This document shows positions 1-11,803 of a stretch of 64,000 bases of DNA, piece after piece (the first letter of the stretch is position 1; every line of letters starts with the position of its first letter). The stretch is from Dolomedes plantarius (lineage: Eukaryota; Arthropoda; Arachnida; Araneae; Dolomedidae): the NCBI GenBank assembly GCA_907164885.2, contig OU015496.1, forward strand, positions 167,836,690 to 167,900,689, in the 5' to 3' direction. The notes beneath the pieces were generated by a model. The model worked only from the letters and a program-made list of their open reading frames with translations. It made no database searches and was not told the origin of the DNA. The position numbers and the translations under genes were made by a program.

Positions 1-12
1 CGTCTATTTTAG

Positions 13-113
13 GTCATAAAGATGCTCCTCATCGTGGTGCTATTGTTTGCCCTTTGCTGGTTGCCGTTCCAGATGTACAACATACTCCAAGAAATTATCC
101 CTGAGATAAACAG
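13..113 (+). CDS. Internal exon of a kinin-like neuropeptide GPCR (TM6)
   Basis: This exon is preceded by a pyrimidine-rich acceptor ending in ttttag at 12 and followed by a gtagga donor at 114. It reads 33 codons plus two bases. The peptide starts VIKM, continues through a hydrophobic helix with FALCWLPFQMYNIL, and ends IIPEIN. The CWLP motif is the TM6 signature of rhodopsin-family receptors and the helix is followed by the start of extracellular loop 3. The two leftover bases (AG) join the first base of the exon at 43751 to give serine, so loop 3 runs EINSYRYINVIWF. From memory of the family this resembles arthropod kinin (leucokinin/myokinin) receptors, which signal in the plasma membrane in response to diuretic or myotropic peptides. 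A related peptide receptor is possible. The upstream exons (TM1-TM5) lie before the window. Confidence 0.8.
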
Positions 114-232
114 GTAGGAATCAAACATTTAGCATCACGTATATGCTCCTGAAACTGCATGATTTCAGTCGAATGTGACGGATCGCCACTGAAGCTTTAG
201 TAAGTACTAGATCAATAGGCACATTCGAAATC

Positions 233-535
233 ATGTCCAGCGTTATCCCAGTCGTAACGCGTCGGCTTTCTGTACTGAGGGTGATCGGATATAATCCCGA
301 CAAGCGCCATTAAATACCTTTATATCCGTAGACCGGATGTTATATCCGCATGTTAAATCCGTAGACCGGATAGTCCTTCTATGAAGTTAGTGGGTGGGTA
401 AGGTACGGCCCCACCAGAAGCCATCCCTAGGGGTGCTCGGTCAAAATTGAGCTGGCATCCGAGGGTGGTGTGTGTCCACTTATACGGTGTCCCCTTTGTA
501 TGCAACTTACGTCTCTCGCGGATGCTTGTACTCAG
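233..535 (+). mobile_element. SINE family 1, copy 1 (5' end eroded)
   Basis: Shared blocks include the cggctttctgtactgagg stretch, cccgacaagcgccattaaatac, repeated gttaaatccgtagac, and the tail block with cacttatacggtg. The same order of blocks occurs at 14102, 39122, 44822, 50195 and 58616. The better copies begin with a tRNA-like A box and B box, so this is a tRNA-derived SINE body. The head here is degraded. Confidence 0.7.
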
Positions 536-629
536 GTGAATGTCGAATAAACAACGTGCCCACCAAGTTATAAAAAAAATAAACACGCACGTGTTGAAAA
601 TCAGCAATAAAATGCTATCGATCGTTCTC

Positions 630-782
630 CAAATCATCGTTTTCCCGTATATGTCGTTCATTTCACGAAGTCCCGACGATCATATTGCTTTCTTATGTTC
701 CCTCATCTATCGTTTTACCGCATTTATTGTTCAGTTTAGTCGATCCCTTGAAAATCGATAGATCGAGATACCACTGTATATG
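630..782 (+). repeat. Dispersed repeat ending in gatcgagat..cactgtata
   Basis: The stretch contains cgttttcccgtatat, a block near gttcagtttagtcgatccctt, and tagatcgagat followed by cactgtata. Much the same string occurs at 3360-3430, and a shorter relative lies at 2478-2520. The copies at 630 and 3360 both run directly into a TA microsatellite, so the repeat tail probably seeded those microsatellites. No coding potential was seen. Confidence 0.5.
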
Positions 783-798
783 TATGTATGAATGTATG

Positions 799-802
<4 letters not shown>

Positions 803-852
<50 letters not shown>
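803..852. repeat. (TA)n microsatellite
   Basis: About 50 bp of uninterrupted TA. The adjacent Tc1 element was inserted at its right edge and uses one TA as its target duplication. Confidence 0.95.
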
Positions 853-855
<3 letters not shown>

Positions 856-2367
856 TGTTTATCAAAAATTAAGGAAATGTCTCAAAAATAGCGACTACTC
901 AAAAAGCTACCCGTAGAATTTAATGAAACTTTTACACATTATACAGCACATAGGTAGGTATAAAATAGCATGAAAATAAATCGCCAGATAATTATGGTGT
1001 TATAGAAACTAGCATATGTATACAATGAACAAATCGGATGTGTCAGTTTGGTAAAGAAAGAGTACCATTAATATGGCGTATGATTACCCCCGAGAAACAA
1101 TACAACACATACAGCGATGTGTGATGCTGTCAGTTAAGCGGTCTATGAGTTCGGTAGGAAGTGAGAGACACTGCTTTTGCAAAGTAGTTGAAAGCATGGC
1201 TAGGGTCCTAGGAGGATGATTGAGAGCAGCTATAATTCGTCCTAAAGCGTCCCAAACATGATCGATAGATTTCAGTTCCGGTGATCGAGCTGGCCACTTC
1301 ATGCGTTGAATTGTTTCCTGCTCCAGATAAACATCCACGATGCGAGCCCTGTGCGGTATCGCATTATCGTCCTGTAGCACGAAAACGTCCCCTATTACCC
1401 CGGCATATGGGCACACATAAGCATCATGGATGTCATCTCTATATAGGTGTGAGCATTCACATTTCCACGGAGAAAGACATGGAGGTCTGTGCGTCCACCC
1501 AAAAAGATACCACCCCAAACACAGACAATACCTGATCCGTAAGCATCTCTTTCACGGATGTGTGATGGATAAAAACGAGTTCCAGGTTCTCTCCAAATTA
1601 AAATACGCCTACTATCGCTTTGGAGGTTAAACCTGGACTGATAAGTAAAGAGAACAACCCTCCATTGATCACGCATCCAGTGGACATGTTGACGTGCCCA
1701 CTGCAAACGTTCCCGTCTATGGCGTGACGTAAGCGGGACGCAAATGGCTGGTCGCCATGCAAAAAAGACCACCTTCGTGAAGCCTTCTACGCAAGTCTGA
1801 CGTTGATACCAACCTTTCGGAGCTTGCTGTGAGGGGGCGGGGGGTGTCATCTCCGTCTGAGTTCAGACGGAGTCGCGGTTCTATTCCTTCGTGTGCATAA
1901 TGACAAATATCGGTCATAGGTACTCGTCGTAGCGTATGACCGTCCTTGCTGAACATTCTGGATGCCGAATCCGTGGTTAGAAATTTTTACCAAAGTCTAT
2001 GAACAACAGACGAACTCACATTTATCCATCTGGCCATTTCTGTCTGATTTTGTCCTGCCTCTAGTCTCCCAATAGCTCGCCATCGCAGTTCTTCGGTCAA
2101 ATGATGCCTGGAGGTCATTGTTACAATTTGGCTATGCCAGATGTCTAATCTCACACTCGCAGCGAGAATTACCGCCTTCCTCTGAAACATGCACTTTTAT
2201 GCTCCTCGCAAATGACGTATTCCGACTGCAGCGCCACTATTTTGCATAATGTAGTATTGTTCAGCACCTTTTATTTAACAAGATATTCAAATTTTAAACT
2301 GATTGGCCTAGTTTTCAACGTGTTTTCCCTGTTTTTGTGATATTTCCTTAATTTTTGATAACAAGTG
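853..2367 (-). mobile_element. Tc1-like transposon, decayed, 1.5 kb
   Basis: The terminal inverted repeats are the ~26 bp beginning cactgtttatcaaaaattaa at the left and its complement ending ttttgataacaagtg at the right. The two differ at one position (gttt against ttgt). TA target duplications lie at 851-852 and 2368-2369. The interior carries a minus-strand transposase pseudogene. Size, TIR and TA duplication all fit the Tc1/mariner superfamily. Confidence 0.88.
1084..2118 (-). pseudogene. Tc1-family transposase, frameshifted
   Basis: The frame starts at MTSRHHLTEELRWRAIGRLE, a typical helix-turn-helix DNA-binding start, and continues RWINVSSSVVHRLW. It then breaks into at least three frames. 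A second piece (about 1717-1970) carries the second HTH linker. The third (1395-1850) carries AICVPLTSRHRRERLQWA and the first catalytic block, where the expected FTDESRF reads FTYQSRF, so the first aspartate is lost. The last piece (1084-1400) has VLQDDNAIPHRAR with the second aspartate, and a damaged third block, RSPELKSIDHVWDALGR, in place of the SPDLNPIEHVWD type. With missing catalytic residues and frameshifts it cannot encode an active enzyme. Its closest relative in the window by wording is the transposase at 19445-20470. Confidence 0.85.
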
Positions 2368-2369
2368 TA

Positions 2370-3423
2370 TATATATATACACTTCTTATCAAACTATATA
2401 TTACACTTGTTATACTGGGTTTCACCCAGTCCCGAATAAATTCCATAGAAAACAAGGAAAAACAGACCGCATGGATTGTTCCTCGATCCATCGTTTTCCC
2501 ACAATATATATTCGTTCAGAATATTGCAGCTGTATATTAATTTATCGGATCGATCGTTTTTTCATGACTGAACCTGAAATATAAATGTCTGGATTGAGCT
2601 AGAATGACGCTCTAATTAAACAATGAGCAGAACATTTGAGACGCACGTTCTCGTATTTTTGTTCTCTCCTGTTTAGCCTGGTTTCGCGTTATCGTTCCAC
2701 TCCCATTATTTGTTCGCTGTTGGTGTTCCTTAATTCTTTAGCCCCTGAAGTATCCTATTTTCGGCAACTCATTCCAAATTCTCAGACTTTTCAACATTTC
2801 TGTTCTTATCAGCAATGGCTCACAGTCAGCCGACCTGAGCGGTTCCTGTTGCCCTCTGGCCTTTCTGTTGGCCTTGGGATGGAGGTGCCTTGGTGTTTGT
2901 TCTAGGGTGTGAGAAGTTTCTGATTGCTGCTGTCTACACTGGCCGATGAGGGTTTCACCCGGAAAGCAGAACTTCCTGGTGGTCTTATGTCGGACCCCAT
3001 CCAGTGCAATGGAATGATTTTCGTTACAAATGATCCACGGCTGCCGCTTCTTTATACTCTCACACAATAACCGTTACCAAAAAGAATGCAATTTGCAACA
3101 CAGAAAAATATTGTTTACTTGTGGAGATAAAACTGTCAAAAAACAAACGAAGATTAAAGACTTTTATTTGAATCAAAATTCCTGTGTATCTACGTGTATT
3201 TCTATTTTTATTATTATTATCTTGGATTTAAGTACAACTTTGTAATTTCATCTTCATTTACACTACAGGTATGTATGCATTTATGTATGTTTGTAAATAA
3301 ATTTTAGGGATATCAAACTTTAAGGTATGTTAATATTTTTTTGTTTGTACCCGCATATATCGTTTTCCCGCATCCATTGTTTAGTTCAGTCAGTCCCTTC
3401 GAAAACGATAGATCGAGATTGCA

Positions 3424-3426
<3 letters not shown>
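2370..3426. other. No gene recognised; AT-rich with repeat fragments
   Basis: The start holds short TA runs and a stray acacttgttata string resembling the neighbouring Tc1 end. A relative of the 630-782 repeat lies at about 2478-2520 and another at 3360-3426. An open minus-strand frame at 2738-3067 shows no motif I recognise and lies in slightly more GC-rich sequence, so it may be old repeat. Confidence 0.5.
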
Positions 3427-3505
<79 letters not shown>

Positions 3506-3506
3506 T
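3427..3506. repeat. (TA)n microsatellite
   Basis: About 80 bp of TA with a single TG interruption, starting at the end of the dispersed repeat whose other copy is at 630-782. Confidence 0.93.
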
Positions 3507-3519
3507 CTGCAGGTTTAAT

Positions 3520-5060
3520 TATGGAAGATTTGATTATTTCGGCCTTTACTATTTATATTTTACTATCAAAGTTTTGGAGGATGACTTCTTTAATATTTCG
3601 CTTATAAATGTTTAAGTTATGCTGAGGAATTTTATATTCGATGGTTTAAATTTCTAGGATTTAATTATTCGCAATTTTGTCTTTGTACTTAGACCTAATA
3701 TTAAGAGATAATTGTAAGGTTTCACTTGTAAATGCATATATGTGCTAAGCAGTAGAACCTCCCCTTTTGCATGTTTAACTCTCCTGGTTTTTTTTATTCG
3801 AATCTTGCTATTAGATTTTATGAATTTAACCAAATATTAACGGAAAAATCATTAAATATACCACTTGCAGATAAATATCCATTTTAAGTAATAAAATTTT
3901 GACTCTTAATATGTAAATTTGAATATTATTGGGATCACAACTGATTTTTAAAATTAACAAAACAGAAATGGTTAATATGTTGCTTGCTGACAAACGAATA
4001 CATTACACTGTGAAAACTTGACTTTCGCGGGTTTGATATTCTATTTAGTTATTTTTAGTTCGCGTGTTTTCTATCAATATTTAAAATACTTAGAAATTTT
4101 AAACATATTATTTTCAGAGAGTCTAATGTATTGTACATCCACGGTATTCGGAAATATCGTGTATTTTACCATTATCGCTTATTTAATTATTCGCGAGTTC
4201 GCCAATATTTTAAAAATTACTCAGAAATAAGTTTTCTATATACCATCTCCATAGAAACGTGTACATTACCATACCATAATTTGACTGCTATGGGTTTAAA
4301 ATTCGTTGATTTTATTATTTTTGAAATTGTCTTTATCTTTAAAAGTTCTTTGAAAGGAACTTTAACTATAATAATTGCAGAGTGACGTATACTTTAGACA
4401 AAAGAAATTGATTATGGATTTAGAATTCATGGATTTGTTAACACGCGAGTTAACAAATCCATGAATAACATAATTTTTCAAATAACATAATTGTTTTCAA
4501 ATAACATAACATAATTTTTCAAACTATTAAGAAAGAAATTTTCCATGATTACTTGCAGATAAATGCACATGTTATGCAGCATAAAATCACTCCGACTCCA
4601 TTAAAGCAAATTTCATTATTTGCGAAGTTATAATACTTGTAAAAATAATTGAGAGAGAATGTTTCAATATAAGCCTTGTAGATAAACGTATTCATTACAA
4701 AGTCGAATCTCCACCTTTACAAGTTCAGCATTTGCGGTTTTGATCATTTGCGAATTTGAAGTTATTCTTTAAAACATTTTAAAAAGAACTCTTCAGTATA
4801 TTGCTTGGAAACAAACGTTAAGAATCACCCTGTGGGATCTCTACTTTCCCGGATTCAGTTAATAAAGAGTTCGCTGTTTAAATTGAAAAGTCTTATGAAA
4901 GAAGTTTTATCTATCTCACTTGCGGGTAAGCGGATTTATTATTTAGCTGAATCTCGACTTTTTTAGAATTGATTAACCACAAGATTTGAATTTATATTAG
5001 AAATAATCGAAATAGGAATGTTTAGTTTGCGGTTAACCTTGCATAATAAAATGTAAGTTT
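3520..5060 (+). repeat. Degenerate ~125-bp tandem-like repeats
   Basis: A recurring module of the form cttgcagataaac..attcattac..tc(g)aatctcgacttt..ggatttgattatt.cgcgaatttga..ttaaa..tt..agaaa reappears with heavy divergence near 3860, 3990, 4240, 4550, 4675, 4800 and 4918. Spacing is about 115-135 bp, sometimes with a skipped unit. Related single modules occur near 7205-7340 and 8090-8180. No coding role is visible. It looks like an old minisatellite or satellite remnant. Confidence 0.55.
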
Positions 5061-5073
5061 CATAAAAAAAAAA

Positions 5074-5913
5074 CTAGCTGAATACCCGTGCTTCGCTACG
5101 GAGTATATTTTAGGATAATAACAATAAAAAAATACGGAAATTGATTTTTAGAGGATTTCCTTATAAACAATTTTTTTTTGTTTCTTCATTTGGTGGAATT
5201 AATATTACCATGCTGGTCCGCGAGCTTACGCGTGAGCAAGCTACGTAAAACTGACCGTGGGAGAAACAGTTTTCTATTACATCTACGCCAGCATATTTCG
5301 AAGTTTGGCTTTGAGACTTATTTATCGTCATGGCGAAGTATACTTTGAGGGGAAATTGCAGTTTTATATATAGGTTTAATTTAATATCCATAAAACATAC
5401 TGATTTGAATCAAATTCTTAACTTCCATCTCAATTAGTTTAGTGGTTAAATTTTATCTTTTACTGTATTTAAATATTTGTTTTGTCCATTTATTTCGATG
5501 TTATGCACGTGACGCAAAATTAATTTGAAGTATCACAAAAAGAAAAGAAATCTCGTGATCAGCATTTAATAAATTAAATTTTAAAAATTAATCTTTAAAA
5601 ATTCCCAAAACATCAGAAAAGGGAGGTAAAGATTCGAAAAAGATTTCATTTTAAAGTAATTTTTATGATCTTTCTCGTGATATAAATTTTATAAGCTTCA
5701 AATTATTATTTTAAATGCAAACTTTAAAAAATTTTACAAAAACAGCTGAAAAATTTAATTTGAAAAATCTAACTTGAATTTTTCAAAAATCTTTCATACT
5801 GCACCACTACACTATAAGATGAATCGCCATGAAAAATTTCAGCCCTTTAGTTCTAGCGATTAGGTCTGTGCGTTATCTGTCAGTCAGTCAGGGAACTGTT
5901 TTATATATATAGA
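5074..5913 (-). mobile_element. Helitron family A, copy A1 (840 bp)
   Basis: Read on the minus strand it begins TCTATATATATAAAACAGTTCC and ends CTAG, inserted between host A (5073) and T (5914), as Helitrons do. A short hairpin, CCGTAGCGAAGCACGG, lies about 11 bases before CTAG. Close copies occur at 27409, 30029 and 41965. It retains a piece of helicase at its 3' end. It is too short to be autonomous. Confidence 0.85.
5161..5391 (-). pseudogene. C-terminal end of a Helitron Pif1-like helicase
   Basis: The 76 open codons contain FAMTINKSQSQT (SF1B helicase motif V), then GVDVIENCFSHGQFYVACSR, which includes motif VI (HGQFYVACSRV), and end VILIPPNEETKKN. In Helitrons this is the extreme C-terminus of the Rep-helicase protein that drives rolling-circle transposition. 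Here the stop is 87 bp from the element's 3' end, the position expected in an autonomous Helitron. The glycine normally seen in SQGQT is changed to serine. Everything upstream (the Rep nuclease and helicase motifs I-IV) has been deleted, so the fragment is non-functional. It is important because it confirms the class of the whole family A. Confidence 0.85.
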
Positions 5914-5934
5914 TGAGCGTAAAATCATAGAAAA

Positions 5935-6175
5935 TAAAGGAATACAGGCACAAAACAAATACGTTATTGTTTTTCAAAGTATCTTTCCTCAGATGATATG
6001 CGATGGTTCCATCGTTGAGTCCACTTTTCAAAGCATGTGACCTAAGGCATTTTGCAGAAACTGCTTCAGTGAAATCTGTGGATCTGAAATAATTAGAAAC
6101 CGCATGGAGCGAGGTCAGGACTGTAAGGAGGCCGTTGGCTTGGTTTTAATATTGCATTTTAAAAGAGGCTGATGA
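5935..6175 (-). pseudogene. mariner transposase C-terminal scrap
   Basis: The minus-strand translation gives PYSPDLAPCGF, the third catalytic block of mariner transposases (YSPDLAPxD/GF). After stop codons it continues with WTQRWNHRISSEERYFEKQ, the usual C-terminal segment. Several in-frame stops are present and the two upstream catalytic blocks were not recognised. No terminal repeats were found, so this is an isolated relic lying just beyond Helitron A1. Confidence 0.65.
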
Positions 6176-6778
6176 ACAAAAGCAACGGATGCACAACGCC
6201 TTTCATTTCTTAACTCTGGATCACTCAACTTCTTTACTGTATGCAAACCGCAAACATTCTTTAAAAAAACTGCTCAATCACAGAAAACATAATCCACTGC
6301 CCCATTTAAAAAGTTTTGCTAGAGATCCATCTTTAATTCAGAAAGTCGTTTGAAAATTCATTTTTAACTTTCATATTGTTGCCAACTTAAGGGAAAATAC
6401 TCTGTTTTTATGGAAAGCCCTTTGTATACTTGAAACGCTTCCTTATAACTCCAGTCTAATAAAAATGATTACTTGATGAGGGATGGACAAATTCGAGACA
6501 GAATTGAAGCCCTTTTTTTCCAAGAAATAAATGCAAATTGAAAAATTTCTTTCAACGGAGAAAATTTTACTCTAGTATCCTGAATTACGGAATGGGAAAT
6601 CAAAAATTCAGCCCGAGAAAGAGCTTTAGAAATTCTAAAAGAATTAACATCTACATTTTAAAAGAAATTTATTGAGGGATTAAGCAAGTTTTCGTCGGAG
6701 AAAACAATATTGATTAAAATTCGCATTATATATGAGAAATAAAACGAACCAGTAATATATTGTGAACATAAACAATAA
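6176..6778. other. No feature recognised
   Basis: AT-rich sequence that may include more decayed mariner coding DNA near 6180-6300. No reliable motif was seen. Confidence 0.4.
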
Positions 6779-7041
6779 ACGAGAAAATTAATATAACTGA
6801 GACAATGATACAAAAAATAAAAGTTCCCAGAATAAGGATATTGTCAATTACAGGTAATTTGTGGAAACACAAATAAGGAGAAATTGCTTCTTAGAAAACT
6901 TAATATATTTGTACAACATACGAGAAAATTAAAATCACAGAGAAGATACAAAAATGAAAGATCCCAGAATAAGGAAATTATGAATTACATAAAACTCGTG
7001 AAAACACAAACAGGAATAAATTGATTCCTAGAAAACACAAG
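6779..7041 (+). repeat. Two-copy diverged tandem duplication (~140 bp)
   Basis: Both copies start acgagaaaatta, carry cccagaataagga in the middle and end tcttagaaaac or tcctagaaaac, at about 6779-6900 and 6920-7041. Substitutions and small gaps separate them. Confidence 0.6.
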
Positions 7042-8515
7042 CCAATAAAAAGGATAGCATAACTGGCTCGTATTAGATCGTGATTATTACGAGGCATTTT
7101 ATTCTTGTTTGTGTTTCCAAAGGTTTTCTGTGAGTGGCATATTATGATACTTTATTCTTAAGTTCACAACTAATATTTAAAATTATTTTGTAATAAATTT
7201 TATATATACTAATTGCGGTTTGTCGGAGATTATTAGACATTCAGTCAAACCTTGACTTTACTGGATGTATTATTCGCGAGTGTACCTTAACATTTAAACT
7301 TATTAAATAGAAAATGTCAACTATTTTTATCAGGTAGATTTTTTTATTATTCTGTATAAATGTAATTTTCATGGGTTTTGAGCTTAGTTATTATCATATT
7401 TTTGAACCTTTGTATTGAAATAAATCATAGTACACATTTTTGATGTTCATTCATCGTCTAACTGTTTTTGCCTTTTTTCTGATTATAAACACTAAAAATT
7501 TTTGAATGGCATGAGATAATAGCATTATATCCACTTTTGTGTGTCTTACATACTCCCAACTGTCAGTGGTCCCTCATTTTCACAATAAATTTTGTTTAAA
7601 TAATTTATTGGGAAAACATTTAGACGCCACTTTTGCTCTAAATATTTCAACGATATAGTATAGATAAATTTTGTTGCTTCAAATATTTGTCCAAAACACT
7701 CATAATTTGATAAAATTTGTAAATGTGATTCCAATCTTCTCCATCTGCCTGTTTCCTGCACATTACTGAAAACTTCATATCATCTGCACTAAATTTGCTT
7801 AATTCCATGCCCTGGAAATAATTTTCCATATGAAAAATTTTTTATTATCTTCAACAAATATTATTGAGAAACAAGAACTTATAATGTAAAATTGTAGAAC
7901 ATGGAGCGGAAATACTGAAATTAACAACAAACATCTTCAATTTTCATCGTTCAAAAATAATATTTAGTCATAAACTGATGATAAACGCTTTTGTCAAAAC
8001 AGAACTCAATAACACACATTTTAATTAAATAAGTTTCAAACAAATTTACAATTCAATATTTCATTAATGTATATTTCAGAGACCTTTATTCTGATTTAAT
8101 TGCGAGTCTAACGTTTGTCGTAAACAGAAAAGCTCCTTCGGGAATGCATATTCTTCCACATTCATGGATTTTTATATTAAAAATTATTACTGTTTACTGT
8201 AAATGCATGATAGCTGAAATTTTATTGTACAGGGTGTGGTTGATACTGACTTTTTATTTCCATTAAAATAACGGAATTTAATGGTGTCAGTCGTTATGAT
8301 TATAAATATTGTTTCATTTCATAGGAAATTTTAAAGCAAATTACATTAACCAACATGATTATTTATTGAAACTCATGATTCGCAATTAGTTCGTTCTCAC
8401 GTAGAGAAAAATTAATTTTATTTTTGCTTCTATTCAGCTGGTTTAGAGAAAATGTTGTTATAAAATACTGTCATGACGAAACAAGCAAATTATTCAAGCA
8501 TGAAATTACTATCAA

Positions 8516-8554
<39 letters not shown>

Positions 8555-9704
8555 GACAGAAATTGACAATATATGCATGTTGAAGCATATTATGACATAC
8601 TCAGGATACTTGCAAATGTCTTAAATTTAAGAATTTTTCAAGAACATTCTATATTTTTAAAAACTTTTTTGTAGGGGTTAGGAGTAGTCAAAAGTGTTAG
8701 GGATTGATGCTTGGAGGAACTGTTGGTTGAGGATATCTGTGGATTTTACTCGTTATCATCTCGACCAAAGAGTTATTTCAACCTTTTTCTTTATTATACA
8801 TATAAAAAACGGAATTTTTAGAATAATGTATTTTACTGGGAATGCAGAGACATTCCGATAATGAGGTGACTAGTACTTAATTCATATAGACAGTTTGGGG
8901 AAGAATAAAAGACATTTTTTTGTTGCATTTAATGTTTATATTTTCAGTGTCTTTCCTAGGCGAATTCCGTTTTGTTATCCTTAAAACGGAGTTATTCGCT
9001 AAATTTCCCTCTCGTGACTGCTATCTGTCGTGTTCCGGGAAACTGCTGAAATTGCTATCTTTTGCCAGACTTACTACCGAATATTTTATAGACTATGTAA
9101 ATGTAGCATTTTGGTCAGCCATTCTCTGCTGACATGTGATGACTATAGATTCTCCATTGAATTTTATGGCTATGCCTTAAAATTAATGGCAAAGTACTCG
9201 CCCCAAAATCTTAGTACTTTAAAATGCAGTTTTGGTTTTTTTAAACAGTGTTAGGGGTTTTTTTTGCCCGAAAAGCAAGGGCAAGGAGATTGCATTTACT
9301 CATGTATGGCAATAGATATCCAATAAACGAGAGAAAATGAAACAAAAATGCAATGTTTCGAAAGTAATATCATACAATACAAGCGCAGTGTGCGGGAAAA
9401 ATTAGAGAAAAATTGCATCTCTGAAATGAAAAGTGTTCCATGAAGGAAACCCAAATTAAGTTTCAACAGGAAAATGGTGTATTCAATGATGTAATCAAAT
9501 GGTGCAATCTCTTTATCAGCAGTGTCATTGAGCGCAGAATTATAATTCGGAAATGTATTTTTCTTCTTTCATTTAAATGTTATGATTTTATCGCCTTACA
9601 ATGAAAGGATTTAAATTAAGAACCACTTCAGTTAGCTTTTCTGGAGATAATATTATTCTGGAGCAGTTTTGCTCATGATTTCAATTTACATACACACAAA
9701 GACT

Positions 9705-9707
<3 letters not shown>
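7042..9707. other. AT-rich intron sequence, no gene
   Basis: A TA microsatellite lies at 8518-8552 and stray modules of the 125-bp repeat lie near 7205-7340 and 8090-8180. Open frames at 7546-7829 and 8920-9254 show no recognisable protein and have the base use of the surrounding sequence. Confidence 0.5.
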
Positions 9708-10043
<336 letters not shown>

Positions 10044-10129
10044 TTCGTATTGTCGAACAACCAAATTTGTATAACCCAAACCAGGATAGTTAAAGAGACA
10101 AAAGGGGAGGTTCTACTGCATAGCTTATA

Positions 10130-11248
10130 CACTATCTGGCCAAAAGTGTCCGGACATCCCCCTAAAGAAGTATATCTGGCAGGTGATGTAATTTCATGCG
10201 TAACGGAAAGCTATAAAGCGTTGGTAGTGGTTTGTCAGGTCATATTTATGCGTTTGTGAGACAATGAGTAAGTCAAAGGAGCTTAGTGACTTTGATCGTG
10301 GCATTATAGTGGGATGCCACCTTTGTGGGAAATCAGTTCGTGAAATTTCAGACATTCTACAGAAATAAAATCCACTGTGAGTGATGGAATTGTAAAGTGG
10401 AAATGTCGAGGCAGTGAAACTGCAGGAAAATGAAGTGGCAGGCAGAAATAAGTTAGTCAAAGCAGCCGTAGAACTCTGAAAAGGGTAGTGAAACAAAATC
10501 GCAAGTCCTCGTGGATTGAAATCACTCAGGAATTCCAAAGTTCATCAGGCGTTAGTGCTAGCAGCAGGACTGTTCGTCGAGAGTTAAAAAACTGGGATTC
10601 CATGGTCGTTCAGCCACTCAGAAGCCGAACATCACTTCCCCATCATTGGACTGTGGACATGTGGAAAAATGTTCTTTGGATTGATGAATCTCGCTTTTTA
10701 ATCTGGCAGGCAAGCGCTTCTTACGTGACTGCATTATGCCGATTGTTAAGTTTGGTGGTGGCACATCATGGTATGGGGGTGTTTTTCATGTTTTGGCCTG
10801 GTTTCCTTAGTTCCTGTGGTTGGAAACATTAACTCTGAGATGTATGTGGGCATTCTGGACAATGCTGCTCTCCCAATTGTATGGCAATATTTCGCGGAAG
10901 GCCCATTTCTCTTCCAGCAGGATAACTGCTCCATTCACACATCGAGACTTGCGCAGGCACGGTTTGACGAAATGGGTGTTCAAAAACTGGACTGGTCTTC
11001 TCTGAGCCCCAATCTAAATCCCATTGAACACCTTTGCGACGAATTAGAACGCAGATTACGTAGCCAGCCAAATCGACCATCCTCACTTCAGCTGTGATGG
11101 ACGCCTGGAAGTGAATTCCTATGGACACCTATCAAAAACTGGTGGAAAGTCTCTTCAGACGTGTGCAGGCTGTCATCGAAGCAAAAGGAGGACCAACATA
11201 ATATTCATATATGCCTCAGGACTCTCCGAGTCCGTACCACTGAGCGTC

Positions 11249-11252
<4 letters not shown>
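10130..11252 (+). mobile_element. Tc1-like transposon, right end eroded
   Basis: The left end after TA (10128-10129) reads cactatctggccaaaagtgtccggac. The right end is less clear: only a gtccgga string remains before the TA microsatellite at 11253, as if the terminal bases were lost there. A plus-strand transposase pseudogene fills the middle. Confidence 0.7.
10264..11201 (+). pseudogene. Tc1-family transposase with stops and frameshifts
   Basis: The frame starts MSKSKELSDFDRGIIVGCHL, a Tc1 HTH domain, and reaches a stop after KSVREISDILQK. The frame resumes at 10488 with the second DNA-binding part (SSGVSASSRTVRREL) and WIDESRFLIW, which carries the first catalytic aspartate. After a frameshift near 10770 it reads MVWGCFSCFGLVSLVPVVGN and FLFQQDNCSIHTSRLA with the second aspartate, then SPNLNPIEHLCDELERRL, where the DD34E glutamate is kept but SPDLNP and HLWDEL are altered. 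A stop near 11097 and a shift precede the C-terminal RRVQAVIEAKGGPT. Intact length would be about 310 aa. It is inactive. Confidence 0.87.

Positions 11253-11295
<43 letters not shown>
11253..11295. repeat. (TA)n microsatellite
   Basis: About 42 bp of TA abutting the eroded right end of the Tc1 element. Confidence 0.93.
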
Positions 11296-11297
<2 letters not shown>

Positions 11298-11724
11298 ATT
11301 ACATCACTTCCTTATATTATTACCTGAAAGGGAAAACTAGCTCATATTTACATGGCTGGAGCTAGACTCATCCTGAAAGGAATAAAATTAAATTTGGAGT
11401 TAGGCGGGTCGAATCGTTTATTAGAGCGATAAAAGTACATCCGTTCATTTCAGAAGGATGGCTCCCAATAATATCACCTTTCAACATTAAACACGAGGGT
11501 GAGGTAAATATGTGACTATTATTTGTTGGGTCAGCAGATTTTGGGGCTAGCGATGCTAACCTAATCGTGAATCCATATATATACACGTGTAGAAATGCAT
11601 GCGATTCATGGGAAGGGTTTTAAAGCAATAAATTAATATTACTGGGGATTGGATTTAGGAAAGGGAGTTTAAATGCTGGAATGGAGGGCACAATATTTAA
11701 GATATCACTCACTCACTCACTCAG

Positions 11725-11801
<77 letters not shown>
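11725..11801. repeat. Compound (AC)n(TA)n microsatellite
   Basis: CACT repeats lead into about 42 bp of AC and then about 33 bp of TA. Confidence 0.93.

Positions 11802-11803
<2 letters not shown>

Noticed and set aside
2738..3067. Minus-strand open frame of 109 codons
   Set aside because: No recognisable motif, no splice context, overlaps a plus-strand open frame; likely chance in slightly GC-richer sequence.
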